Part shown: positions 47,276 through 59,500 of the stretch, in pieces | Layout of the letters: every line of letters begins with the position of its first letter | Position numbering within the stretch: position 1 is the first letter of the stretch | Assembly (NCBI GenBank): GCA_051294375.1 | Contig: JBJCIZ010000239.1 | Span: 123,036 to 187,035 of the forward strand | DNA from: Paraspadella gotoi | Taxonomy: Eukaryota; Chaetognatha | Reading direction: 5' to 3' | DNA: 64,000 nucleotides | Made by a program: the position numbers and the translations under genes | The notes under the pieces: generated by a model | Databases searched by the model: none | The model's input: the letters and a program-made list of their open reading frames with translations, nothing else | What the model was told of the DNA's origin: nothing

Positions 47276-47322
47276 GAGAGAGAGAGAGAGAGAGAGAGAG
47301 AGGAAGAGAGAGAGATGAAGAG

Positions 47323-47361
<39 letters not shown>

Positions 47362-47370
47362 GAGAGAGAG
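47276..47370. repeat. (GA)n microsatellite at the W/X boundary
   Basis: GA run with ATGA interruptions between inverted repeat W and X copy 2. Confidence 0.95.
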
Positions 47371-47379
47371 AGATTTTAT

Positions 47380-47827
47380 TTTATTAGATTTATTATGCAC
47401 AAAATGTGAAAGTTTAATACAGTAACAATGCAATTGTTAATGAGCTGTACTTATATATGTATGTACTCATTATTTAAAAAATGTAAACAAATTAGCAATA
47501 AAATTACAATGTGGACTGACTATATGCATAGTTTACAATTTCAGTGTTTACAAATAGATCCCGTTCCTTTTTTAACATTCCACACTCTCTCTATACGAAT
47601 CATGATATGCTTTAGTTTTTCTATGTTATTTGAGTATATATAAGAAAAGGGTATTTTATCAAGATTGCACATAAAATTTATGATTATATTTAGGACAATA
47701 ATTTAGTCTATGTTCTTCATCGTCTTGCTTGTTGAATTTTTCACAGGTTTAATTTATGGTAGAATTATAGTTCTTGCCGCACTCAAGCATTCGAGAGAGA
47801 GAGAGAGAGACGAGAAAGAGAGAGAGA

Positions 47828-47879
<52 letters not shown>

Positions 47880-48169
47880 AGGAGAGAAGGAGAGAGAGAG
47901 AGAGAGAGAGGAGAAAGAGAGAGAAGGGAGAGAGAGAGAGAGAGAGAGAGAGGCTTTTGTGGTCTTATTTCATCCATTGAATGTCGTTAAGAAACATTAA
48001 AAACTAAACGACATTTTATCCAAAAACTATTTGAATATTGTTACACTGTTGTTTTTGTTGTTATTTATTTCTAAGAAATGAATAAGGATTTTCTGTCCCG
48101 AGTTTTTTTTTTCGGTTTCTTGCCGACGAAAGAAACGATTGTATTGACCCGGAGGAAATAGAGAGAGAG

Positions 48170-48219
<50 letters not shown>

Positions 48220-50960
48220 GAGAGAGAGAGACGGTGACAGACGCCATTGTATTCCATTCCATGTGGAAACAAGAGAAGCGGACCCGATGCATCGGAAAGG
48301 TCACATTCTCTACTCTTCTCTCTCTCTCTCTCTCTCTCTCTGCTTACTCTCTCTCTCATCTCTCTCTCTTTTCTCTCTCTTCTCACTCTCTCAGTCACGT
48401 TCTTTTCACACCTCGCCCATTCTCCCCAATCACGAAAATGCCGGCGCGGATCAAAGTCCTCCATGAATTTTTTGAGTCTAGTCTCACGTTTTTTTTCTTT
48501 CCTCTTTTCCTCTCTTTTTGTTGTCTTCGTTTGCTTTCATTTATTCTTGCTTTCTTTTTCTCTCCTCTCTCTCTTTTGTGTCTTTCTGTCTTTTCTTTAT
48601 TCTCTTATTTGCTTCTTTTTCTTTCTCTTCCTCTCTTTTGTGTCTTTCGTTCTTTATTTCATTATTTGCTTTTCTTCTCTTCCTCTTTCTTCTCTTATTG
48701 TTATTGCTCTCTCTTTCTCTGTTGTTCTCTTCATTTTATATCTTTTCTCCTCTTATCTCTCTTTTCCTCTTGTTCTCTATTGTGTCTTTCTTTCTTCATT
48801 TATTCTTATTGCTTCTTTTTCTTCCTCTTTCCTCTCTTTTGTTTGTCTTGCTTTTCTTTCATTTTTTCTTATTTACTTCTTTTTCTTCCTTTTTCCTCTC
48901 TTTTTTCTCTCTTTTCTTTCTTCTTTTCTTATTTGCTTCTTTTTCTTTCTTTTTCCTCTCTTTTGTCTTCTCTCTTTTCTTTCCTACATTCTCATTTGCT
49001 TCTTTTTCTTTTATCTCTCCTCTTTTTTTTCTCTCTTTTATTTATTTTTTTTCTCTTTCCTCTCAATGTTTTCTTTCCTTCTATTCTTCATTCTTATTTG
49101 TCTTTTTTGTTTCTTTTCTTAATCTAATGGGTTCCTCTCTGTTTTCTCCACCATTTAATCTTTGATATTTTTCAATAAACTAAGTTGGATTTCCTACTAT
49201 TTTCTTTGCCAGTTGTGATCAGCGGCTGGCCTTCTCAACTTCTTCTAGATATAACAAATATATATAACAATAATATTTTCCAAACAGGAATTGAGTGTAA
49301 ATATCTATTAGAAAACTGGAAACCTTTGGGTTGTTTAGATGCACGTCAACCCATCCATTAACAAAATAATAATTACCATTTATTATCCTCCATTTAACCA
49401 CAAAAAAAAACCTTTTTAACAAAATAAAGATAGATCAATTCATATAGGATAATAGTATAGCTAATTAAATGCTATAAAAAACTAAAAATTCAAAGATACC
49501 GTGTAAAGCAGCGTATATTAATTAGTTGAAATAATTAATTCCCAGATTGAATATTATTTTTTTATTCCGTGTTCAAAAGTCGAATGGTTTTCCACTTTCC
49601 TCGGCTCTTCGCCTTCATCAATTCACCAAACACCCACCATATGCCTCGATCATAATTAATAATTAATGTTAAGATTATTGAATTAAATTAATTATAATTA
49701 ATACTAAGAAATACTTAAATTAATTAATTACTCCCTCCTCTTAAGCATAAACTCCAATATAAACTGGTGATGTGGTAGGATCGTGGAATGAATGTATATT
49801 TTTGGTATGTGGGTAGTGGGGTTAAGTGGTGTGGTGATTGATCCGATATTAACGTTTCGATGAATATTCGTCCGAGTGGAAATGAGTTTAAATGAAAAAA
49901 TAAGAAAAAAATCCTATTTCACTATTGAAATTTGCTATGTGGGTAGAAAGTGTGTTGAATGAAGCGTGAATATTCAAGTGTTTAGATGGACACTCGTACT
50001 CGAAGTGGCTAAATATGAGCTTAAATGAAGTAAACATAGTTTGACGCAAACAATGTCGAATCTGCCCCTACGTAATTTAGCAAGTAATCCCAAGCCCCTA
50101 AACAGATATTATAATCACGATCCTCTTTGAGCATCATATACCTGAATAAAATGATCATTTTACAAAACAAAATAATAAAACAACCACTCTTATAAATAAG
50201 AAAATATATTAAATCAATTGATCCAATAAGTCAAAGAACCTGTGGCTCCGGCGCTCTAATCTCTTTTCAGAGCCGGATGTCGAACTGAAGTCTCGTTAAC
50301 TGAACAAGCACATATTTTAATATTTTAATTATTAAAATAGAAAATTATTTTAATAATATAGTATATTAATATTGTTTTGTGCGAATTATTTTTACTTTGC
50401 ATAATATTTGTTAACTTGTGTTATAATTTTCTCTGTGAGATTTGCATAGAATTATTTTAAAGCTTTCTTAGATGCTTTTATGTAATACAATTTTTATGGG
50501 CTAATCAAGATGAGTTTCCTTTAAAAAAAGACTAAATGTCTATAAAATTTTTTTTTTCAATTTCCTATGCATTTATGTAAATATTTAAATGCTTCAATGT
50601 TATACTACTGCTTCACTCGTTAAAAAAGCGGGGATAAATTTTGGCCCGCCTATCACCCTGTGAATGTAAAGCGATCAGAATCAGAAAGAGATCAAAGGAA
50701 TGAAAATCACCTTGTCACCAACCTAAATTTCATGTTTGCTAGATTTTTTGCGAAACGAAAGGATATTCCAAATGTACATTGTTGTATTGTACGTCGGGCA
50801 CGAACTGAAGGTGTCAGGCGCTTAGAGGGACGGGGTGAACTTTTGCTATGCCCGGACTACATCATTATCCAAAATGAAAAAAAAAAAGTGACTGTAATCG
50901 AAAAAATCGAAAGTGGCGAAACAGTTCACGTAACAACCAAAGTTACTATCAAAATTGTGC
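47380..50960 (-). repeat. repeat family X, copy 2 (inverted)
   Basis: Reverse-complement partner of 24490-28240 over its whole length: ATTATGCACAAAATGTGAAA at the left edge, (GA)n at 47800-47950 and 48165-48230, the polypyrimidine satellite at 48490-49090, AATTAATT DNA at 49640-49730, GCAAACAATGTCGAATCTGC near 50048, and GTTCACGTAACAAC at the right edge. A 119-codon frame at 50660-51019 has no recognisable domain and is broken in the other copies. Confidence 0.75.
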
Positions 50961-51109
50961 GCACGGAAAATCTTGTCTTATCTCTTATTATTTTAAGAAG
51001 TTACCCCTCTTTATATTAACTCCTTAATCAAGAACAAACAAATTTAATCTCCCGATTGAATAAAGACACTTCCAAATTCAAACTCTATCCCAATCCATGG
51101 GAATCAAAA

Positions 51110-51670
51110 CATGAAACTCACCAAACAGCGGTTGGGACCATTCCTTTCGGCATCCTTTCTCACCGTCCCGCACCGCCCCGCCGCCACAGTACATTTGGTA
51201 ACTAATCCTAAAAGAAATCGTCTTCAGCGTTTACATCTGGCTGGACCTTTCTCCCTCGACGGGAGAGAATTTCGAACTCGAAGTTGGAGGAGATTAGAAT
51301 CTCGCGTGTGAGGTGCGACACGGCGAAAATGGGCCTGGATTGTCTTGAGAGAGGGTCGTGAGAGGCGATATCAATGCGATTAAGAAGGGCTAAGAATTGC
51401 GGTGGGGTAAAGACTAAGAACGGTTAGTTACGGATGTACAATCGAGCGTTCTTAAAGATGACAAAGGATTAAGATATTTTAAATCCAATCTATTATATTT
51501 TACACGTAAATGAGGTCTTAATGTATTAATCGACTTGATTGATAATCTTTTTTTTTTTTGTTATAGTGTCAGTCTTCGTTGTCGTGAAAATCGGTCATTT
51601 TTTTTTAGTGCTTGATGTTGTGAATTCGTAAGAATCAGTAGTTTTTTTGTCTCCCCCCTAAATATCTTTC
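51110..51670 (+). other. region upstream of GT14 copy 1, no exon recognised
   Basis: A short frame (51111-51311) begins with a weakly hydrophobic run after KLTKQR. GT14 enzymes are type II membrane proteins, so an N-terminal anchor exon would be expected somewhere upstream, but this frame is too weak to call. A T run followed by CATTCGTCAG just before 51680 would serve as a splice acceptor. Confidence 0.2.
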
Positions 51671-51679
51671 ATTCGTCAG

Positions 51680-52003
51680 ACCCGCGGATCTTTCTCCTTC
51701 CGAAAGACGTTAATCGTACTTCACGCAATGACGTCCAGTTGCTCATCTCTTCAAATCTCGTCTGGGTTTTCGAGGCGGAAAGGAAAATCTCTCTTTCTCG
51801 CTCTCCTCTGGCCTTTGCCGTCCTGACCCACGTCGTCGTTATTTCCGAACAGAACGCTTCGGACTCCTGCGCGCCCTCACCGGCGGAAATGACGTCGTCT
51901 GCGCTTGCACGTGGACGCTAAAGCGAAACGGCCACACTAGGGCGGCGCTGAGGAGAGTTGGGACGCTGTCTAGTATGGCGTCGGTTCGTAGAAAAAGAGG
52001 CTA
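51680..52003 (+). pseudogene. GT14 ('Branch' domain) exon, copy 1, frameshifted
   Basis: Same exon as 61696-62007. SRSPLAFAVLTH is readable, after which single-base indels move the frame repeatedly: HVDAK and GGNDVV are visible only in other frames. A splice acceptor (CGTCAG) precedes it, and GTTTCATT follows GAGGCTA as a donor-like site. The breaks are single-base and mostly in or near homopolymers, so sequencing error is as likely as true decay. See the copy 2 exon for function. Confidence 0.65.
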
Positions 52004-52077
52004 GTTTCATTTACTTTTTTTTATTTCTACGGCTTATATATATAACAATCTATATACATTATAATATATATATGTGG

Positions 52078-52390
52078 ATTGCGCTAAGTGGTGGTCTCTG
52101 AAAAGATGCTGATCCGTAACGTTCTTATAACCCCCTCAAGCAGCCATGCAACGAGGTCCTGGCTTGGAACCAGGCTTTGGAGGGTTTGCCATGCCCCCAA
52201 GGCGGCTTTACGGCCGTCCTTCAACGCTTTCCCGCAGTGGTATGGTACCGGGTTGGGATTGAAACGGTTACCAGTGGTCATGAGTGATGGCTTTTTTACT
52301 CAATTGACGCCACCGGGTCACAACTGAAAGTGTCATGGATTCTAGCGGTGGTGAACCTAGGCAATGCACCGACGTACAGTATACATTAGT
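52078..52390. mobile_element. ~313-bp insertion in the intron of GT14 copy 1
   Basis: Absent from the otherwise alignable intron of copy 2. TATGTGG occurs just before (52071-52077) and just after (52391-52397), a likely target-site duplication. The insert holds CCTGG-cttggaa-CCAGG (a 5-bp stem with 7-nt loop) near 52170. I do not recognise its family; a SINE is plausible by size. Confidence 0.55.
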
Positions 52391-52722
52391 CATGATGCGT
52401 ATGTGGTTCGCTTTTGTGTTTTTTCTGTTTTTATTTTTTACCTCTATGATTTATCTATTTTTATTATTTAGTTAATTCCCGAAGTCACCTTACCATTTTA
52501 TGGATTTAAAAAAAAATATACATTATCCGGAAAAAAAAAAACATTCTGTGGCGGTACATATTTCACACCGCCCTTCACATCCAACACCGATCAGCCCATC
52601 TCATGTAAACTTGTTCGCAATGCTCCCAACTAAATTCAGGTGAAATAAGTCGTAAATCGATATTTTCTTTGTTTTCTTTTTCCAAAAGATAAAGTTTCGA
52701 TGTTTCCGCGTTCATCTTTCAG

Positions 52723-53019
52723 AATTAATGTGGTTTGGGCCCGATAATGTCCCTCGTGGACGGGCTCTGCTTTCATTGCGGCGCCACTCTGCTGGGCCCA
52801 TGGACGTTTCAGTGGGACGCACGTTATCAACTTTGCGTCGACGGCGTTTTTCGTTGGCGACCAACGACGAGGTTATTTCTGCTTGAGAGATTTCGTACAC
52901 TGTTAGTTTTTGAGTCGCGCCGCGAGCGCCTCCTCCAAAAGCTGAGCAACTCTATTGTTTGAGAAATATCAAGAAGCAAGTGTTATTGGTCTACTTCGAG
53001 TCGTCGTAAACCGAACATC
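52723..53019 (+). pseudogene. GT14 second exon, copy 1, frameshifted
   Basis: Homologous to 62646-62909. Pieces of VVW, SLVD, CGATLL and INFAST are recoverable in different frames, with one-base insertions throughout. ATCTTTCAG precedes it and CATCG-GTGTGA follows, in keeping with splice sites. Confidence 0.6.
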
Positions 53020-53028
53020 GGTGTGATA

Positions 53029-53220
53029 CCTCACCCTAGTCGTCCATCGGTTTTTACCACCCACTCCGTCAGTTTTTACTACCCTACTTCGTCAGGTTTT
53101 TTACCACCCTACTCCGTCAGTTTTTTACTAGTCCCCTATCCGTCAGTTTCTTACCTACCCCTGAACCCGGGTCGAGTTTTTACTACCCTATCGATCGGTA
53201 GTTTTTACACCCTACTTCCA
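53029..53220 (+). repeat. ~20-bp minisatellite in GT14 intron, copy 1
   Basis: Repeats of ACCACCCTACTCCGTCAG followed by TTTTT, about eight imperfect copies. The same array occurs at the same place in the other two gene copies. Each unit carries a pyrimidine/CAG sequence resembling a splice acceptor. Confidence 0.85.
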
Positions 53221-53225
53221 GTCAG

Positions 53226-53362
53226 ATCGCCGCCACTATCTGGATTTTTATCGAAGGACGAAAATCTCGTTCACGAGATGTTGAATCGACCGCATATTGG
53301 CAGGCGCGCGGATCCGGATGAACGAAAGATCCTACCACCTGGGCAGAGTTAAACTGGTTAAG
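53226..53362 (+). other. putative third GT14 exon, copy 1
   Basis: Conserved with 63159-63287 (minus). Bounded by TTCCAGTCAG upstream and AAG-GTACCTGTG downstream. Readable peptides differ by frame: VHEMLN and HIGRRADPDERK. I cannot match it confidently to a GT14 segment. Its conservation and splice-like borders suggest an exon. Confidence 0.35.
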
Positions 53363-53373
53363 GTACCTGTGTT

Positions 53374-53398
53374 NNNNNNNNNNNNNNNNNNNNNNNNN
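53374..53398. other. 25-n gap followed by (GA)n
   Basis: GT14 copy 1 is cut off here. X-family sequence follows. Confidence 0.8.
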
Positions 53399-53557
53399 GA
53401 GAGAGAGAGAGAGAGAGAGGTTTTGTGCTATTCATCCCATTAATGTCGTTAAGAAACTTAAAAACTAAACGACATTTTATCCAAAACTATTTGAATATTG
53501 TTACACTGTTGTTTTTGTTGTTATTTATTTCTAAGAAATGAATAAGAGATTTTCTGT
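53399..53557 (-). repeat. repeat family X, copy 3a (fragment)
   Basis: Matches 47940-48110: GGTTTTGTGCTATTC, TAAACGACATTTTATCC and TTTCTAAGAAATGAATAAG. Interrupted by a 321-n gap (53558-53878). Confidence 0.85.
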
Positions 53558-53878
53558 NNNNNNNNNNNNNNNNNNNNNNNNNNNNNNNNNNNNNNNNNNN
53601 NNNNNNNNNNNNNNNNNNNNNNNNNNNNNNNNNNNNNNNNNNNNNNNNNNNNNNNNNNNNNNNNNNNNNNNNNNNNNNNNNNNNNNNNNNNNNNNNNNNN
53701 NNNNNNNNNNNNNNNNNNNNNNNNNNNNNNNNNNNNNNNNNNNNNNNNNNNNNNNNNNNNNNNNNNNNNNNNNNNNNNNNNNNNNNNNNNNNNNNNNNNN
53801 NNNNNNNNNNNNNNNNNNNNNNNNNNNNNNNNNNNNNNNNNNNNNNNNNNNNNNNNNNNNNNNNNNNNNNNNNNNNNN

Positions 53879-55400
53879 ATTTTTTTTAAATTTATATAAA
53901 TATGTAAGTTGTGCTGCAGTAACAGCTCAGTCTAATCCGTTGAAAAACGATTGGCGCAGCCACAGGTTCTTTGACTTATTGATCAATTGATTTTATATAT
54001 ATTTTCAATATTTATTAAGAGTGTGTTATTATTTGTTTTGTTATGATCACTTATCAGTTTATGATCTCAAGAGATCGTGATTATTATCTGTTTAGGCTGA
54101 TTACTGCTAAATTATCGTAGGCAGATTCGACATTGTTTGCTCAAACTTGTTTCCATTTAAACTCATTTCTCCACTCGGACGATTCCATCTAAACTTGATT
54201 TCACGCTTCATCCAACACTTTCCTACCCACATAGCAAGAATTTCAAATAGTGAAATAGGATTTTTTTTTTCTAATTTTTCATTTAAACTCATTCCACTCG
54301 GACGATCTCATCGAAACTTAATATCCGGATCAATCACACACTTCCCTACCCACTCACAAAATTTCATTTTCATTCCATCCATCCAATCACCAGTTAATTG
54401 GAGTTTAATGCTAAGGGGGAGTAATTAATTAATTATTAATTTTTGTAATTAATTAAATATTAATTAATTACAAATAATTAACAATTAATTATTAATTATG
54501 ATCGAGATTGTTGTTTTGTGATTGATAGGCGAGACAAAGTGGAAAACGATTTTGACACGAATAAAAAAAATATAATAATTAATTGGAATTAATTATTTCA
54601 TTAATTAATATACGTGTTCACTATCTTTTATTTTTATTTTTAGATTTAAAAGTAACTATTATTTATGATTTCTATTTTTTTTGTTAAAATTTTTTTTGTG
54701 TTAAATATTTAAATGTAATATTATTTTTGTTTTTGATGGGGACGTGCATCTAAACAACCCAAGGTTTCCAGTTTTCTAATAGATATCGTACACTCATTCC
54801 TGTTGGAAAATATTATTGTTATATATATTTGTTATATTCTAGAAGAAGTTGAGAAGGAGCGCTGATGACAAAACTGCAAAGAAATAGTAGGAAACCCTAT
54901 TTATTGAAAAATATCAAAGAAAATGGTGGAAGAAAACAGAGAGAAACATTAGATTAAAAAGAAAAGAAACAAAAAAGACAAATAAGAATGAAGAAAAGAA
55001 AGGAAAGAAAACATGAGAGGAAAGAGAAAAAAAATAAATAAAAGAGAGAAAAAAAAGAGGAGAGATAAAAGAAAAAGAAGCAAATGAGAATTAGGAAAGA
55101 AAAGAGAAAGACAAAAGAGAGGAAAAAGGAAAGAAAAAGAAGCAATAAGAAAAGAAGAAGAAAAGAGGAAAAAAGAGAGGAAAAAGAAAGAAAAAGAAGT
55201 AAATAAGAAAAAATGAAAGAAAAGCAAGACAAACAAAAGAGAGGAAAGAGGAAGAAAAAGAGCAATAGAATAAATGAAGAAAGAAAGACAACAAAAGAGA
55301 GGAAAGAGGAAAGAAAAAGAAGCAAATAAGAATAAATGAAAGAACAGAAAGACAACAAAAGAGAGGAAAGAGGAAAGAAAAAGAAGCATAATAAATGAAA
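53879..55400 (+). repeat. repeat family X, copy 3b
   Basis: Aligns with 25140-26830 in plus orientation: AATCCGTTGAAAAACGATTGG (53935), GCAGATTCGACATTG (54120), AATTAATT DNA (54420-54500), AAACTGCAAAGAAATAGTAGG (54872), then the polypurine satellite. The orientation flips relative to 3a across the gap. Confidence 0.8.
55140..55395. repeat. polypurine satellite, clean ~62-bp units
   Basis: At least three well-kept units (GAACAGAAAGACAACAAAAG, then AGAGGAAAGAGGAAAG, then AAAAAGAAGCAAATAAGAA). This is the best place to define the consensus. Confidence 0.85.
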
Positions 55401-57480
55401 GAACATTATTAATAAATATAATAATTTAATATTTTGTTCATTATTTTTACTTGCATAATATTTTTAACTTGTATAATTTTTTTAATTTGCATAATTTTTT
55501 AAACTTTTCAACTTTTTGTAAACAATTTTTATGGGCTATCTAAATATGTTCTTAAAAAAGACAAATTCTAAAAATTTTTTTTTTTCATTTCCTATGCATT
55601 TATAAATATTTAAATGCTTCAATGTTATACTATGCTTCACTCGTTAAAAAGCGATAAATTTTGGCCCGCCTTATCACCCTGTGAAAGAAAGCGATCAGAA
55701 TCAGAAAGAGATCAGAATGAAAATCACCTCAAACTAAATCATGTTTGCTATTTTTTGCGAACGAAATAATTACATTGTTGTCATTGTAGTCGGGTCACGA
55801 CTGAAGGTGTCACGCTTAGAGGAGGGGTGAACTTTGCTATNNNNNNNNNNTCTTTTCTTATTTGCTTCTTTTTCTTTCCTTTTTCCTCTCTTTTGTTTTC
55901 TCTCTTTTCTTTCCTACATTCTCATTTGCTTCTTTTTCTTTTATCTCTCCTCTTTTTTTTCTCTCTTTTATTTTATTTTTTTTTCTCTTTCCTCTCTTAT
56001 GTTTTCTTTCCTTTCTTTTCTTCATTCTTATTTGTCTTTTTTTGTTTCTTTTCTTTTTTAATCTAATGTTTCTCTCTGTTTCTTCCTCCATTTTCTTTGA
56101 TATTTTACAATAAAAGGCTTTCCTACTATTTTTTTGCAGTTCTGTCATCAGCGCTCCTTCTCAACTTCTTCTAGAATATAACAAATATATATAACAATAA
56201 TATTTTCTAATATTTCCTACAGGAATGATGTACGATATCTATTAGAAAACTGGAAAACCTTGTTGTGTTTAGGATGACACGTCCCCATTTCATAAAAAAA
56301 TATATATTTTAACAAAAAAATAGATCTAAATTAATAGTTATTTTTAATTTAAAAATTAAAATATAGTAAAGATAGATGAAACACGTAATTAATTAATGAA
56401 AATAATTAATTAATTAATATTATTTTTTTTATTCGTGTCAAAATCGTTTTCCACTTTGTCTCGCCTCGTCAATTCACCAAAAACAACAATCTTCGATAAA
56501 CAAATTAATTGTTAATTATTTGTTATTAATTAATTAATACAAAAATTTAATAATTAATATTACTCCCCCCTTTAGCATTAACTCAATTACTGGTGATGTT
56601 GGATGGATGGAAATGAAATGAAATTTTGTGTCTGTTGGTGGGGAGTGTGTGATTGTCCGGATTATTAAGTTTCGATGAATTCGTGCCGAGTGGAAAATGA
56701 GTTTAATTAATTGGAAAAAAAGTTTGAGCAAGAAACAATGTCGGAATCTGCTTTCGATAATTTTTAGCGGGTAACTTCAGTAAAACAGATTAATAATCAC
56801 GATTCTCTTGAGATCAATGAACTGATAGTATCGATAACAAAAACAAATAATAACACACTTCTTTAATAAATATATGGAAGAATATATTAAATTTCAATTG
56901 ATCATAAGTCAAAGAACCTGTGGCTGACGCCAATAAATTGTAATCGTTTTCAACGGATTAGACTGAGCTTTTACTGGGGCAGCGCAATTAATATTTTATT
57001 ATTAAAAAAATATTTTATTAATAAATTTAATAATTTAATATTTTGTTCAATTATTTTTACTTGCATAATATTTTTAACTTGATAAATTTTAATTTGCTAA
57101 TTTTTTTAACTTGATATTTTTCATTTCCTAGCATTTGAAATTATTTAAAATGCTTCATGTTGATTGTACTATGCTTCGACTAGTTAAAAAAGCGATTAAA
57201 TTTTGGCCCGCCTTATCACCCTGTGAAAGAAAGCCGATTCAGAATCAGAAAGAGATCAGAATGAAAATCACCTCAAACTTAAATCATGTTTGCTTATTTT
57301 TTGCGAACGAAAATAATTACATTGTTGTCATTGTAGTTCGGGTCACCGACTGAAGTTTGTTCACGCTTAGAGGAGGGCGTGAACTTTGCTATGCCCCGAC
57401 TACAATCATTAAAAATGAAACAAAAAAGTGTTAATCGAAATCTAAAGCGAAACCCCAGTTCACGTAACAACCAGAAGGGT
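55401..57480 (-). repeat. repeat family X, copies 4a and 4b (inverted)
   Basis: 55401-55840 matches 50330-50850. After a 10-n gap, 55851-57480 matches 48860-50960 in the same orientation and ends with TTCACGTAACAACC. The unit therefore restarts at the gap, suggesting a tandem copy or a scaffold join. Confidence 0.75.
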
Positions 57481-57639
57481 AAAACCATGTATTTTTTCAT
57501 TCTGATTCATAATTGTCTCTCACTCGTAAAAACTTTGTAAGGGGTTTGCTCTGACTTTTATTATTTATTTGCGGTGAAATGATTCTGCTTTTCTGTTAAC
57601 ACTTCAAGACTCCTTAAATGTTCTATAGAGAATATATAA

Positions 57640-59500
57640 AGTGATTAAGCGGCCAAAATTTATCGCTTTTTAACTAGATGAAGCCATAGTAATAACATTG
57701 AAGCATTTAAAATTTATAAATGCATAGGAAATGAAAATTATGCAAGTTTAAAAAAATTATGCAAATTAAAAAATTATACAACGAATTAAAAATAATATTA
57801 TTGCATACATCTGAATTGAAAAAAATAATGAAAACAAAATATTAAATTATTTCATTATAATTTTATCCAAAATAATCAAAAACTTATTTTTTTAAATAAT
57901 AAAATATTAATTGCCGCTGCGTAACAGCCTCAGTCTAATCGTCGTGAACGATTTACCATTATTGGCCTCGAGCCACAGGTTTCTTTGGAACTTATTGGAT
58001 TCAATTGATTATATATTATTACTATCCCAATTTCAAACGGATTTTATTATTTTATCAGAACATTTAGTATGTGAACTTCTACTATATAATAGCTTTTGTG
58101 CTATTGATTCATGTTTCTTATCCATTTTGTTCCATGACCGTTTATCTATTTACCGCTATTGATTTCCTCCGTCGGGGTGCGCGCACCTGGTCGCCAGTAC
58201 AGTCTCGTTGTTTTTAGTTCCTCTTGCCTCATAATCGTTCTTCCAGCGTTTATTTAACTGAATTCTGCGTGGTGCTAAAGGGACTTATCCGCTCCCGGTA
58301 AACGGAGTATAGTACGTAGGCCAGATTCAAGGCAGTTAGGGTAATTTTTCTGGGAACTCGCGTACAAGTTTGCTCTTTTTTCCATTTAACTCATATTCAG
58401 CGGGAACTACTCCGGACGGAATTCACGATCGAAATTTTTGTAATCTATCGGCCGGGTCGGCGAAGTATCAAGTACACACGCCGGCGAACATTCGGGCCCT
58501 ACCCCCACACAAAAAATTGTGTCGGCGATATTCCTAGTTCCTGGGCGATACCGATTTCCCAGATTGAACGACCGCGGGATTATCAATGCGATTGAGGAGA
58601 GGGTAATTGGGCTGAAAGATATTAATTGGCCGGGTGAATGGGTAAGACGAGGAGGGGAGCAGAATTAATAATTAATCATTTTTTGTCAATTAATTAATTA
58701 ATAACAAATAAGGTAGAATGTACACAAAGTACACAAAATTTTTTGCGAGGACTTCGTAGATTTTCTAAAAGTATTGTGAGCAATATGAGAGTCGAGACAA
58801 AGATGGGGGGAGAAAACGATTTTGACACGAAAAGACATAATAGTGGAAAAACGAATGATTATTTGACAACGAAATAAAAAAATAATATTAATTAAAAATT
58901 AATTATTTCATTAATTAATTACGTGTTTCACTATTCTTACTATTTATTTTTATTTTTAAATGTTTAAAATAACTATTATTTGATGATATCTATTTTTGTA
59001 AAATATATTTTTAGATGGGGACGCGACGCTGCATCTAAACAACACAAAGGTTTCAGTTTTTAATAGTATCGTACTTCATTCCTGTATGGAAATATATGTT
59101 ATATATATTTGTTATATTTTCAGAGAAGTTAGAAGCGAGCGCTGATTTGACAGAATGAAAAAAATTAGTAGGAAAGCCTTTTATTGAAAATATCAAGAAA
59201 ATGGAGGAAGAAACATGGGATGAGAACCATTTTATTTAAGAAAAGAAAAGAAACAAAAAACAAAATAAGAATTGAGAAGAAAGAAAGGAATAAAACATTA
59301 AGGAGAAAGAAAAAAAAAATTAAAATTTAAAAAGAGGAAAAAAAGAGGAGAGATAAAAGAAAAAAAGTTAGCAAAAGGAGAAGGAGAAAGAAAAAGAGAG
59401 AAAACAAAAGAGAGGAAAAAGAAAGAAAAAGAAGCAAATAAGAAAAGAAGAAAAAAAGAGAGAAAAAGAGAGAAGAAAAAAAATTGGATACACAAAGATA
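57640..59500 (+). repeat. repeat family X, copy 5 (partial, disrupted)
   Basis: 57640-58030 matches 24840-25250 and 58680-59500 matches 25690-26830. The intervening 58030-58680 is diverged, with only faint matches. Confidence 0.65.

Noticed and set aside
50660-51019. 119-codon frame with charged composition as a real gene
   Set aside because: It lies inside repeat X, and the same stretch is broken in the other X copies (24.5, 55.7, 57.3 kb).
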